This document shows, piece after piece, positions 1-12,312 of a stretch of 64,000 nucleotides of DNA (position 1 is its first letter; each line of letters opens with the position of its first letter). The stretch is from positions 11,444,913-11,508,912 of the forward strand of contig JAJEKV010000024.1 in assembly GCA_021234155.1 (NCBI GenBank). Reading direction: 5' to 3'. The notes beneath the pieces are model-generated. The model saw only the letters and a list, made by a program, of their open reading frames with translations. It was not told where the DNA came from and ran no database searches. The stretch comes from Isoetes taiwanensis (lineage: Eukaryota; Streptophyta; Lycopodiopsida; Isoetales; Isoetaceae). The position numbers and the translations under genes are program-made.

Positions 1-1835
1 GCCATGATCTTCGGCTAAAGTGCCTTTTATCTAAAGAAAATGAAGAAAACAGCCTAAAAGAATCTAAGCTAGATGCTTGCCGCCTTATGGAGTTTTTGCT
101 TTGGCCAAAAAGTTGCATCCAAGCTTGTTTGGCGGTTTGTAGAGTCTCCAATGTTTTGTGCACTAACGAATTTGACCAATTGGGGTGACTCGAAACAAGA
201 TATTGTTTAATTCAAGAGATGCAATTAAAGGATGAATAAGTAAATTAAAATTTTATTTCTAAGAATCCCATCAATTAAAAAGATTAATATATAAGAAACC
301 CACTCAGGCGCTTTAAATACATGAATTTGAAGATGCGTGCTTTGCTTCGCTGATGCTTTGAACGAAGTTTTGAATGTTCGCCACCGCTACATGAACAATA
401 ACTATGGATAAAAAAAGGTTGTAATGCACAAAGTCATGATGATTAAAAGAGCAAATTTAAAGGAGTTTTGCTTTGCGCAATTAAAGCAAGAAGCCCTTGT
501 AATGTTCTCCATATACTCTCCACATACAAGACCTTAACCATTGCCTTGCTGCAATGTTCTCCATATACTCTCCACATACAAGACCTTAACCATTGCCACA
601 TCTCAAAATGGCATGCCGAGCCCAACCCCGCTCTTTTTCATAAGCTAAAATATAAAATTCACCATCGCAGCTTGGTATGAGAAAAACAATAAGAAAGATG
701 CACATCAACACTTTTATCCCTTTGGAAAATAGCCTTTGGGAACTTCATTAGCCTCATAATGTTTACCTTAAGAGAAGAGATTGGACTATAATCATTACAT
801 AAAGATTGATTTATAAAACCATTTCAACCATACTTCTAGATCATCCAAAGAAATAGAGATACCTTGGGAAGAACATGTAGTGGAGTTATGACAAATGCAA
901 AGGAGTTGAAGCACTTGTCAATTTCCAAATGCACACTATATGGAAATATGGCGTAAGGCATGTTCGCATTAGATCTTCACATCTAGAACATAGAAATAAA
1001 AGCAAGCATGTGTAACTAGAGGCTAGATGTACCGAAAAAACAAAAGATTTGCCAATCATTCTAATAAAGGAGAAGCATATGGTAAATGTTCATGGTTAAA
1101 ATAACATGGTTGCTTTGTTTCTTTCTTTAGAAAAAGGTAATTGTTGTCATAGTTGAAATGACATATTTAGATGTGAAGTAGATCGCTGTCCCCATCTTTA
1201 TGTGCCTTGGACAGAGATAACACTCATTTTTTAGCAAGAAAAATAGCAAAGCTAGCAACTTCCACCTATGTGGAAATCACAAAAAGGCCTTAGATGATGA
1301 CAGAGGAGTCACCACCTTACAAGCTTGTGGATGATATCCAGATTGCTTTGGATATAGAGAGATGTTCACCAACTCCTCCCGGCATATACAGCTCTAATGG
1401 ATTAGAAAGAAAGGACAATATTGAGTATAAAACTATAGTTTCTTCTTCATGCATGCTTCAACAACAGTGAACGATGTCAACTATCACACATCATGTATCA
1501 TGAAATAGACTATACCGCATCACATATGCCATCTGCCAAAATATGGAAACCTCTCCCGAATAACCATAAGCATTATGCTTTTCCAGGTGGGAAACAGACT
1601 AGTAACTCAAACAATAAGATAAGAATAAGTTGGACTGCTAATTTTGATCACAAATCTAGTTCCATCTAGCCTACATCCGCTCTTCTTGCCTCTACAACCT
1701 AAATTCAACACTTATAAAATAGCATCCATTATCTATGTCAAAAACTTTGAATCAGATCAAAGCTATGGATAGATGGAGAGAACCTACACATTAGATTAGT
1801 TAAGACTATTCTTACTCAGAATGATCATATGCTTG
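1..1835 (+). repeat. Block I, copy 1 (unrecognised monomer)
   Basis: It starts with the shared head (gccatgatcttcgg, then about 230 bp ending near the tgactc at 190) and continues into sequence unique to block I. It matches 6799-8640, 39934-42970 and 47956-49790. Only short open stretches are present and none resembles a known protein. A run around 1300-1500 reads as a low-complexity, gene-like peptide in one frame, but stops and indels differ between copies. It ends abruptly at 1835, where sequence that continues into block II in other copies is replaced by internal Copia sequence. Function unknown; I see no gene I can support. Confidence 0.75.
503..597 (+). repeat. 43-bp direct repeat, two copies 52 bp apart (block I)
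   Basis: The unit beginning tgttctccatatactctcc occurs at 503-545 and 555-597 with a 9-bp spacer. The pair is conserved in the other block I copies, so it predates their duplication. Confidence 0.85.
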
Positions 1836-4279
1836 AGCAATATGTAATGGAAGTTGAAAGGGAAACATGTTGCAAACTCAAGTGCATAAGGTCAAATAGA
1901 GGTGGAGAATATCTATCTGCTAAATTTAAAAGTTTTGTATAGCCAATGGAATAAGAAGACAACTAACTTGCGGTGTACACACCACAACAAAAAACGGAGT
2001 TGCGTAAAGAAAGAAACGAACACTCTTGGATGCAAAGTGAGGACAATGCTCAAGCACAAAAGCTGGACTGCCAAACTACCTTTAGGAGGAAGCTCTTAAA
2101 TCTGCAGCCCTGATACAAAATAACCTGCCTCTCGAGTTTTAAAAGGTAAGACTCCTATCATGATGTGGTCTGATGTGATGATAAACCAAACTTTGATTTG
2201 TTTAAAGTATATGGATGTCTAGCCTATACTCATGTCCCTACCGAAATGAGGAAAAAATTGGATAATAAGGCGTAGATTGATTTTCATTGATATGATGAAG
2301 AGACAAAAGGGTACAGATCTTTGTACCAAACAAAACAGATTGTTATCACAGAGACATTGTCTTTGATGAATAGACTTTGTATAAGGAAAGAAATCTGAAA
2401 ATTGAGAACAAGGAGGATAAGCCAAAAAACGGTCAAACAAGTGAAGTTTGAAGTAGATACGTAATCTGATGATGAAATGGCGCATCAAAGTGACAATCTA
2501 GGCTCTAGCAAAGAATGAAGAACAAGCCGATGATGCTACACCGAACCGAGATGCAAACCGAAAGCAAACTTTTAGAAGAAGGAAAACTCAAGCTGAAAAA
2601 TTATTGGAAGAAGCAAAAATTAACACAGAGAATATGGGAGAACGTAACATGGAAGAAGTAGGAGATTGGAAAATGTTGAACAAATCATGGCCATCTTAGA
2701 GGATGACATTGTACCGCAATTTTGAAGATGCAATGGAAGTTGAAAACAATGATAAATGGTTACAGGCTATGAAGGATGAGTTAGAATCATTTAAACAAAC
2801 AGGCACCTATGACTTAGTAGATCTCCCTGAGAAACAAAACGTGGTGGGATGCAAATGGTTATATAAAATAAAAACAGGTGCAGATGGAAATAAGAAATAC
2901 AAAGCCAGATTAGTTGCACAAGGGTTCACCCAAAGGAAGGGAGTTGATTATGATGAGACTTATTCACCAATAGTGAAGTTGACCAGTTTAAGATTATTGA
3001 TTAGCATGGCAAATTGTTTGAATCTTGAATTGCATCATATGGATGTAAAAACAGCCTTTTTAAATGCAAACTTAGAGGAGGACATTTATATGAAACAAGC
3101 ACCTGGGTTCGAACATGGAAATGACAAAGTATGGAAGTTAAAAAGGTCAGATATGGATTAAAACAATCCCCAAGGGAATGGTATGCTTGCATTGATAGCT
3201 TTTTCTTAGAGAGCGGGGTTTTATGAAATTCAGAAATGATGGTAACTTGTATAAATACCAAAGGGATAAAAGGTATTGCATAATTGCTCTTTTGTAGACG
3301 ACAGTATTATGGCAAAGAATCGACATGGACATGATGAATCATTGTAAGGGCATTTTGAAATCCAGATTTCAAATGACTGACCTTGGTGAATTAAAGAAGT
3401 TTCTAGGAATTGAAGTGGAAAGAAACAGGAAAAGCAAGGTTATTACGCTGTTGCAAAGAAATCATATTGATAACATGGTTAAAAGGTTCAGATTGGAAGA
3501 TGCAAAACAAAGAAAAACACCACTAGAGACAGGACATAGACTTACAAAGAAGAGATGACATTTCGTAGAAGGAAAGGATTGAAATGGAGAACATACCCTA
3601 TCAGCTATAATTGATGCTTATTGTATATCACAAACAATACCAAAGCCGACATTGCATATGCAAGAAACATACTTAGCAGAGGAATCATAACCCTACCAAA
3701 AGCCATTGAATGCAAAGAAAACGTGTTCTAAGATATCTCAAGGGTACAAGAAATCAAGGGATTACCTATGATGCGTAAAGTCAAACCTTGGAGGCATTTT
3801 GTGATTCGACCGGGTCTGGTGATCTAAGCTCAAGGAAATCCACATCGTGGTTTGCAACATATTTTGAGGAGGAATAATATCCCGAAAATGCAAAAAACAG
3901 GAGCAATAGTTATGTCATCCGGCCGAAGGTAATATGCAAAGCAGCAGATTAGTTTCAAAGGAAATAGTTTGGCTAAGAAGGTTGTTAGAGGAGTTTGATT
4001 GCATACAGAGAAGTTCAACCATAATATATTCTCGACAAACCAAAGTTGCATAGCTATAATCAAAAATCCCTCGGCAAGCATGAGAGGACCAAACATATTG
4101 AACTTAGCATGCACTTCATTCGAGATTTGGCAAAGAAGAAAATAATTGAAATGAGGTTCATAAGTACGATGAGCAAATAGCGCATATTTTCACCAAGGCA
4201 CTTCCAGAGCCTAAGCAATCGCTATTTGAAGGAGAAACCGAAAATAATGTAAATTACCGATGTGAGCAAGTTATCATAA
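1836..4279 (+). pseudogene. Truncated Ty1/Copia pol (integrase end, RT, RNase H), copy C'1
   Basis: The sequence enters Copia integrase directly from block I at the agc of 1836-1838 and runs to the pol stop taa at 4277-4279. Open pieces include 2703-3161 (N-terminal RT, with the [19 protein letters not shown] motif) and 3325-3558 (RT thumb and connection region). The rest is broken by many one- and two-base changes. Compared with 35063-37405, almost all the breaks fall at CAG or CTG positions, so many may be base-calling errors. Gag, protease and most of the integrase core are absent because of the rearrangement. It carries the same integrase frameshift (near 1937) and the same in-frame TAG (near 2370) as the other copies. 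It cannot be a functional element as it stands. Confidence 0.85.
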
Positions 4280-4390
4280 GTCTCGTAAATTTATTGCGAT
4301 AGATGACTTATAGGTGAGTCTATGTTGCATAGTTATATGATGATTGATCAAGTAAGTGATAAGTTGCGTAAATATTTAATGAAGGAGGAA

Positions 4391-4984
4391 TGTTGAAATT
4401 GCAGATCATTACAATATTTCGAAAGCACGTATATTAAGGAGATCTTGTGCAAAGATGATCGGGATTAAGGTAGTCCCGGAAGTTGAAGTTTTGAATAGTT
4501 GCCCTATGTAAACATTGAAATTATGTTTAAAGGGTTGATTCAAAAACCATAGTGGTTCAAACATGACACTAGGTCAAAGTGTCAAATATTATATGCGTGT
4601 CCGTGGGTTATTTTTGAAGATTAAGCAAACGGTCGCCCTGAACTTCGCAGACAAATTCCCGAGGCAAAACCACCAGATAAATTCTATTTTAAGTGCGGAA
4701 CTGTCGGATAAACCCCCGAACTATGTACAAAGATTCTTTGGTTGTGAATATAGAGGTTCGAGATGGCCGGAGGCCCATGAAATGAAATGACCTAAGCTCT
4801 AATATGAGTGTTTGCTTTGCTCGATAATTTGATGTGCAAATTTGCATTAAACCAATGGTTGGATAAGATTTATAAATTGCATATGAGTTGTTGAACATTA
4901 GGCTCATTGTTATGCTCCAATATTAAATTTCAAAACAAGGTTTAATATTGTGCTCAATTCTTGTGGAAATCTTAAATAACATCA
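4391..4984 (+). mobile_element. Copia 3' LTR of C'1
   Basis: It runs from tgttgaaattgc to aataacatca, directly after the polypurine tract gaaggaggaa at 4381-4390. It is followed by taaac (4985-4989), the same target-site copy found to the right of the complete element at 38119. About 594 bp. It differs from the clean LTR at 37518 mainly at CAG and CTG sites. Confidence 0.9.
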
Positions 4985-6798
4985 TAAACCCGCCTTTTAA
5001 TCTAAAGAAAATGAAGAAAAACAAATTAAAAGAATCTAAGCTATATGCTTGCCACCTTTATGGAGTTTTTGCTTGGCCAAAAGTTGCATTCTCGCTTGTT
5101 ACGGTTTGTAGAGTCTCCAATGTTTTGTGCACTAACAAATTTGACCAATTGGGGTGACTCTAAGAACAAGATATTGTTTAATTTAAGAGATGCAATTAAA
5201 GGACACATTCATTGTTTTATCACATTGTTTTATCACATTCAAGACTATTACCATATGTACAAATAAATTACTTACTTTTATGCAAAAAATGCAAAGGTGC
5301 AATAATGAAAGACAAGAAGAAATCGAGAGCTTTATAAGCTAAGATTTCCTAAGGTTTAGGGACGATTCAGATAGGAATATGTATAAAGATGATGGTGGAC
5401 AGCAGCTTCAGAAGTTTTCAAGGTTTTGTGGTTTGTAAGAGTGGATGTTATCTAAGGTTTGGCATGCATTAATGATCCGATGGTGATGGGTCTTTATGGC
5501 ATTAAATCGAGAGGAAGGTGTCTTTTGCATGCGCGCCGAACATGTAGTTTATCCGGTGGCTTTGGAGATGAAGCTTTGGCGCCTTGAACCGTATTTTTCT
5601 TTTTGTTTGATTCTCGCTTTTCTCGTATCCGCTGTGTCCGAATCGTTAGTATTGTAAAAAATCTGCTGGAATCTTGTTTCGCTTTTACTGAGGCATCTCG
5701 ATGAGGAAAGCAAAATGTAAAGGTGCGGATTATACCGCTTATACAGAGATCAATCCATGGCTATTGGTTGAACTGCTCTCATATGACTCTTAGTTTTGTT
5801 TTTCGTGTTATATATGTTGTTGTCCTGCTTTTGATCTTATGAACAATATGTACATTAACCGATAATTCAAATGGGGTTGAAATTGAAATGTGCAACTGCT
5901 TTTTGCAGCACCTTCATGTTGTTTGTGCTTGATATTTAAATAATACATTTGTAATCGACATATTTTTTGGTTAAGTGGGTTTCCCCTGTAGTATAAGGGG
6001 ATCCCGTGTAGGGGATCCCTCTTATACATGGATGAGTGTCGGTGCTAAGCCGTGGTTCGATTCCCCGACTCATGTACATGTATTTCAAGATTGTACGATA
6101 TCTCAATGGTTGTGAGGGGGTAAAATATTGAGTCAACTGCGCAAGGTTGACTTTCAAAGCACACCCAATGGATGGCCCAGATCCGAGGAATAAAGATGTG
6201 GGCCTCAAACCTTAGCTTTTTTTATTTTGGGCCTTCATCTAACAAAATTAAAAAATCGAAAGGGAGTCCAACCATAATGCAAACCATAAACAGAGTGATG
6301 ATGACGTAAGATAGTTTGAAGAATATTTACTAGAATTCTAGAGCAGATGAGATTTCTTGTAGTTTTGGGTTTTTGGCATGTAGAGATTACTAGTTGACTC
6401 AAAGACTTAAAGAATATGCGTAAGTTTACTACTTGTGGTGCCACGATGACCCTTATTTCTTATTTGAGGAAACATTGTAAACTTTTTTTTGTTGAAATGT
6501 CAGAGATCTCGATAAAAAATGTTGTTGTTAGGCTTCTTTTGGAGAAAGATCTGCTTTGGGCTCTTATTGACATTGTCTTATAAAATCAGAAATGTTTCAA
6601 CCTAATGTTAGTTGCAATGGTAGTCATGTCGCCAAGATATGATCATTGTTGATGGAAAGTGGCTTTCACGCCGATTTCAAAAACGAAAAATGAAAAACAA
6701 TCTAGTAAGTAGGACTAATCCCTAATTTCAAAAAATCCCTAATGCATAATCTATTGCATACATGCCTTTTCCTTCGCCAAAACCAAGCTCGAACAAAA
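4985..6798 (+). repeat. Block I', copy 1
   Basis: It begins with taaac plus the shared monomer head and resembles the start of block III up to the gcaata before a ~980-bp extra segment. It then returns to III-like sequence (tttgaagaatatttactag) and ends with the right tip of the foldback element and the tail motif tctattgcatacatgcc. It matches 38120-39933 and 46133-47955. I see no supported gene. Short open stretches (about 5700-5900) are interrupted and have no recognised match. Confidence 0.75.
5991..6080 (+). other. Inverted repeat plus tRNA-like T-arm (eroded copy)
   Basis: A gtataagggg...cttatac inverted repeat (5991-6027) is followed by a segment holding a B-box-like ggttcgattcc. In this copy the T-arm stem is spoiled at CAG and CTG positions. 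The clean copies are at 39115-39207 and 47140-47235. Confidence 0.6.
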
Positions 6799-8640
6799 GC
6801 CATGATCTTCGGGCTAAAGTGCCTTTTATCTAAAGAAAATGAAGAAAAACAAAGCTAAAAGAATCTAAGCTAGATGCTTGCCGCCTTTATGGAGTTTTTG
6901 CTTTGGCCAAAAAGTTGCATCCAAGCTTGCTTGGCGGTTTGTAGAGTCTCCAATGTTTTGTGCACTAACGAATTTGACCAATTGGGGTGACTCGAGAACA
7001 AGATATTGTTTAATTCAAGAGATGCAATTAAAGGATGAATAAGTAAATTAAAATTTTATTTCTAAGAATCCCATCAATTAAAAAGATTAATATATAAGAA
7101 ACCCACTGCGGCGCTTTAAATACATGAATTTGAAGATGCAGCTTTGCTTCGCTGATGCTTTGAACGAAGTTTTTGAATGTTCGCCAATCGCTACATGAAC
7201 AATAACTATGGATAAAAAGGTTGTAATGCACAAAGTCATGATGATTAAAAGAGCAAATTTAAAGGAGTTTTGCTTTGCGCATTAATTAAAGCAAGAAGCC
7301 CTTGTAATGTTCTCCATATACTTCCACATACAAGACCTTAACCATTGCCTTGCTGCAATGTTCTCCATATACTCTCCACATACAAGACCTTAACCATTGC
7401 CACATCTCAAAATGGCATGCCGAGCCCAACCCCGCTCTTTCATAAGCTAAAATATAAAATTCACCATCGCAGCTTGGTATGAGAAAAACAATAAGAAAGA
7501 TGCACATCAACACTTTTATCCCTTTGGGAAAATAGCCTTTGGGAACTTCATTAGCCTCATAATGTTTACCTTAAGAGAAGAGATTGGACTATAATCATTA
7601 CATAAAGATTGATTTATAAAACCATTTCAACCATACTTCTAGATCATCCAAAGAAATAGAGATACCTTTGGGAAGAACATGTAGTGGAGTTATGACAAAT
7701 GCAAAGGGAGTTGAAGCACTTGTCAATTTCCAAATGCACACTATATGGAAATATGGCGTAAGGCATGTTCAAGATTAGATCTTCACATCTAGAACATAGA
7801 AATAAAAGCAAGCATGTGTAACTAGAGGCTAGATGTACCGAAAAAAAAAAGATTTGCCAATCATTCTAATAAAGGAGAAGCATATGGTAAATGTTCATGG
7901 TTAAAATAACATGGTTGCTTTGTTTCTTTCTTTAGAAAAAGCAGTAATTGTTGTCATAGTTGAAATGACATATTTAGATGTGAAGTAGATCGCTGCCCCA
8001 TCTTTATGTGCCTTGGACAGAGATAACACTCATTTTTAGCAAGAAAAATAGCAAAGCTAGCAACTTCCACCTATGTGGAAATCACAAAAGGCCTTAGATG
8101 ATGACAGAGAGTCACCACCTTACAAGCTTGTGGATGATATCCAGATTGCTTTGGATATAGAGAGATGTTCACCAACTCCTCCCCGCATATACAGCTCTAA
8201 TGGATTAGAAAGAAAGGACAATATTGAGTATAAAAACTATAGTTTCTTCATGCATGCTTCAACAACAAAGAACGATGTCAACTATCACACATCATGTATC
8301 ATGAAATAGACTATACCGCATCACATATGCCATCCGCCAAAATATGGAAACCTCTCCTAATAACCATAAGCATTATGCTTTTCCGTGTGGGAAACAGACT
8401 AGTAACTCAAACAATAAGATAAGAATAAGTTGGACTGCTAATTTTGATCACAAATCTAGTTCCATCTAGCCTACATCTGGCTCTTCTTGCCTCTACAACC
8501 TAAATTCAACACTTATAAAATAGCATCCATTATCTATGTCAAAAACTTTGAATCGATCAAAGCTATGGATAGATGGAGAGAACCTACACATTAGATTAGT
8601 TAAGACTATTCTTACTCGTAATGATCATATGCTTGAGCTC
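6799..8640 (+). repeat. Block I, copy 2 (continues into block II)
   Basis: This is a second complete block I. It starts with the tail and head junction (gccatgatcttcggg) and, unlike copies 1 and 3, runs uninterrupted past gcttgagctcacc into block II. It therefore shows the ancestral arrangement from which the I/C' junction was made. An open stretch at 8073-8309 encodes a 78-residue peptide that is similar in the other block I copies but resembles nothing I know. It contains stops and frame differences between copies. Confidence 0.75.
7308..7401 (+). repeat. 43-bp direct repeat pair (block I, copy 2)
   Basis: Same pair as at 503-597. The first unit (7308-7349) has lost one base; the second is 7359-7401. 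Confidence 0.8.
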
Positions 8641-9129
8641 ACCTACTCCATTCCCTTGAAAGTCGAATCATGCAATGACCATGCAGACGGTATCAACAGA
8701 TCTACATCAACTTTGCCAAAGTGGAAGTATCTCCAACTTCGAAAGTTTTGCATAGCTTGATACAAGAGTTGATACCATTTGGAGTATGTGATCAACCTTT
8801 TTTTTTTCTAGTCTTGGTATGCTCTATTTTTTTGACTTGCTCTTTCTAGTGGGTAGTAGAATAAAATCATATTATTAGGCGGTAAAAGCCTTTTGAAAAA
8901 AAACGAGTGTGAAGAACTTTTTCGCCTAGAAAAAAGAGTATGATAACATTGTTATGGCACATGTCTATGTGTTGATTACATATAGGTGATCCCAAAATAT
9001 GACATGGGTATTTCCTTATCATATTTGACTTTTTTCTAGTGTAAAAAAGTTACGCTCAAAGTTTTACAACATTGTTATGGCACATGCATATGAAAATCTA
9101 TAGGTATTTCCTTATCTCACCGTTACCTA

Positions 9130-9793
9130 AAGCGCCCGAATAGACATCCCCCAAGAAATCCCTGACAGCCTGAGAAGGAGGTGGCGGCAAGCCATATCCG
9201 ACCCAAACATAGCGAATCGACTATAAGCCTAGCACATGATGAAAGGGAGCTCTAGTAGCCATGCTCAGCTAGGCTCCATCCCCACTTCAACATGGTGTCC
9301 ATTGTTTGTTGCTCAATCACAGATGCATAACCTCTACAAACCGAAAGTGGGCTCTTTTAGAAGACAGTGTCGCATTTAATAGGATTTAGAGGGTTCTAGC
9401 TAGGAACATCACTAAATCTAGTAGCTTTCAGCCTCTACCCCCTTTAAACCCCAATTCAGATGGGAGGAACAGAAAGAGAGAAGATTCATTCATAGATCAT
9501 CCATAATACTCACATATAGAACATCAATTAGAACTTTACCATCCATCTAATCATAATGAGGTTTAGATAATCACACAATTATCTAAGAACTAACCCGCAC
9601 TCTCTTGGCTATATTGGTGTTTCTAAGTACATCCATCTCATGTTTAATTAACATAGCTAAAATAATCCCTTTTATGCTAACTTCCCATGGTCCTATGGCT
9701 CCACACCCTTGGTGACGTTGTCAAGGAGGTTATACACTTCGGTACATTCGTATAAATATATACGCTTATCATATAAATATGTAGAACGTCACA
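9130..9793 (-). mobile_element. Truncated antisense LTR related to the 18.3-28.8-kb element
   Basis: Read on the minus strand from 9793, the sequence begins tgtgacg, preceded by a purine tract (aagggggtagaa). This is the same PPT/LTR junction layout as at 27014-27033. Further in, the minus strand shares words and order with the 18256 LTR, including gatgttcctagct followed by a Pro/Lys-rich-looking stretch and agagcccact. The far end of the LTR is not clear, so the left boundary is approximate. No internal coding region of this element is recognisable to the right of 9794. Confidence 0.6.
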
Positions 9794-12149
9794 TTCTACC
9801 CCCTTGAAATAATACTGTCCTTACTATTAAGATTAGGGATTGAACGCATGCAATCATAATTAAGAAGGTAAAACTGGTTTCATTACTTCCAAAAAAAGTT
9901 ACATAACTGGTGTCACCGGAGCCCATTTTTACAAAAAAAGATGTAGAACATCAGAGGATGTCAAGTAGACAAGGTGGTCCTCAGTGGACCATAACAGCAC
10001 ACATATATAGAAATAGGAAACAACTCAAAAGAAAATTATTGCTCCTTCTCAAGAAAGGCACCTAAGCCCGGCAGGCGCCCCAGTATGCATTACTAACCTG
10101 CAGAAGCACAACACATCAATACATATATATAATTAAGTAATAACTAGCAAACGTGTGCCCGGCGATGCCGAGCAGTCGTGGAAGAGCGTGTGTGCGTGCA
10201 AAAATGATATCGAGATTATGTGTGCTCGATGACGCCAGGCAATTGGGGTTGTATATTCAGCAAATGAAAGAAAGTGAAAATACCGTTGAAATGGCACTGT
10301 GTTAAAAGGAAAGTCAACTGATTGGAACGTGATTTTGGAATTGTATAGTGAAGTTCTGCATCTCATTTAAGGATGCATAGTGATGCCTTTCATTAGGGAT
10401 AGTGGAAGCAAAGCCGGTCATGGCTTATACAAACACGATTCTTCAATGTCCCACTAAACAAAATTTTGATCAAAAGAAAGTAAGGATCAACAGCAAGGCA
10501 TTCTATTTAAGAGTGAAAATGCACTATACAATGGGATTAAATACTTCTTTGTGTGCTTGAAAATTAAAGTAAACAGAAAAGGGAGATAGCTTTGTCATAA
10601 AAGGCTGATGCATTGTTTGTAGATGCCTTGTGATGCTGGGCATTCGAGATAGTGCAAGCCAAGTTGGCCTCCCTTTAAAACAAAGAAAAAAAAAAAAAAA
10701 AAGAAAAAGAAAAGAAAAAAGACCTATAAGTGGGGAATAGTGGCTCTTCTAAATGGGTTTTATTTCGAGATTGTAAATGCACGTAATGATTGAGTAAGGG
10801 CTCTTGTGTGGCCCTTATGTATTCCTTATTGAGAGAAAGCAAAAGTGGTGAAATAATTTTCCCCTAAGGTTACAAAGTCTATATTTGTGCTCTTATGGGA
10901 CCAAGAATTACTTATCAAGGGTAAAGTTGTGTGACTCATGTGAGCTTTAATTGGTTGAATTTTGAAAGGGGGATCCAGCAAAAGATTTAGCCATTCCCAA
11001 GACCATCATAGTTTATTAAAATATTAACGAAATGATCACTGCGGTGTTACTACATTGCCTAGAACCACCCTAGATCAAATAGAAAGACACAGATAAAGAG
11101 ACACAGATATTTGTTGATGCTAGTATGTGTTGTCATCCTACCTTTTCTTGAGAACCTTTTCGTTGAGGCATGAATGTGTTGCATTCAAAGAAGCTACAGC
11201 TTTGCTTCCGTGTAGTCCCGGCATGTGTTTTTATTCGCCTTTAACATCCATATGTGCAACTTCCATCACATGTAATTTCGCAAGAATGAACATTATTTGC
11301 TTTTGTAATTAACTTGTTATTGAAATTGTCTAATAACAATATCATCAATGTATTAACTTTGCGGTTATGGACTTCCGTAGAAAAAATAATGGTTTATAAG
11401 GAATGTGAAGGAAATATGCATCTCCACATGATGCACATCACTAAGGGCCTAATGTTGTACTTTGTTGGATTCTCCCCTAAAATGTGTTCCATTACATATT
11501 CCAACACCAGTGAGTTCTTTTGCTAATAAAATGTCAAATCACCCCGGAGAGTTGTCTACGACTGACTACTGGATTTGACAAATACAAACCAACCATTTGC
11601 ATTGTTTTGCCCTGGGAGTTGTTGATGGTCATACAAAACGCTAGACGTAGGGGGATATTTTTTACTTCTGGAAGCACTTTGTAATATTTTGAATGTATAA
11701 TATGAAGTGGAACACGTTCTTCAAAAAAAAAAAAAACACTCTACTTCAATATTCTTTGAAGTATTCTTTCAAACTGCAATCTCAACATCTATAGCACGTC
11801 TTCTCGACATCTATAGCACATCTTCCCAACACACAAATAATAAGACAGGTGTTATCCTATAATGCTTACGTGTAAAAACAAACCTTAGTAACATGATCAT
11901 GCCAACTTTCAATGTCAATTGTTGTGGAGGCATCCCACTCGAAGTCTAATGTCATCTAATGTCTAATGGCATGCATGATTGCAAAAAAAATGCCCTACTC
12001 AAAAAAAGGCCCACTAAATGAAAACAGGATAAAACTATTAGTCCAAATTAATTACCCCAGTGGCCCTTGTTTCTATGTCAGCTCCGCATGCTCCCCACTA
12101 AGAAGTAAGAAAAGTGTGTGTACGGACGCGGAGAGCGAGCCGGACGAAC

Positions 12150-12312
12150 CACAATGAACAAATCCCGGATTTTGAATTTGTCCCTAAAATATATAAAAAT
12201 GGTGTTTTACAAAATGATGATATTTTGGCCATTTCAAATGATCCTAGATACATAACCAAGGATTGGGGGATTATCAAGTATGGTACCATAAAAATTGATT
12301 CGATTGATAAAT
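12150..12312 (+). pseudogene. rpoC2: Fragment of plastid rpoC2 (RNA polymerase beta'' subunit)
   Basis: About 54 codons translate to a segment containing VPKIYKNGVLQNDDILA and IIKYGTIKIDSI, which I recognise as a conserved stretch of the plastid-encoded RNA polymerase beta'' subunit. The normal protein is well over 1,000 residues, and nothing before or after this segment continues it. It is therefore a short insertion of plastid DNA into the nuclear genome (NUPT), or a chance-retained remnant. It is not a gene: there is no proper start, and the frame closes soon after at 12338. A second copy at 53212-53375 differs by at least one residue (E versus D before FVPK). The assignment is from memory of the family; no search was run. 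Confidence 0.7.

Noticed and set aside
503-597. Two 43-bp direct repeats as a CRISPR-like array
   Set aside because: Only two units with a 9-bp spacer, in a plant repeat block, and no cas genes. This is a simple tandem duplication.
8073-8309. A conserved small protein gene in block I
   Set aside because: The peptide is similar in all copies only because the copies are recent duplicates. Frames and stops differ, and no family is recognised.
10133-10366. Minus-strand coding region in block II
   Set aside because: Short, differs in frame from its counterpart at 51191-51481, and has no recognisable domain.
11314-11526. Helitron helicase or other transposase in block II
   Set aside because: The open stretch suggested a helicase at first sight, but no Walker or Rep motif is present and frames are short in both copies.
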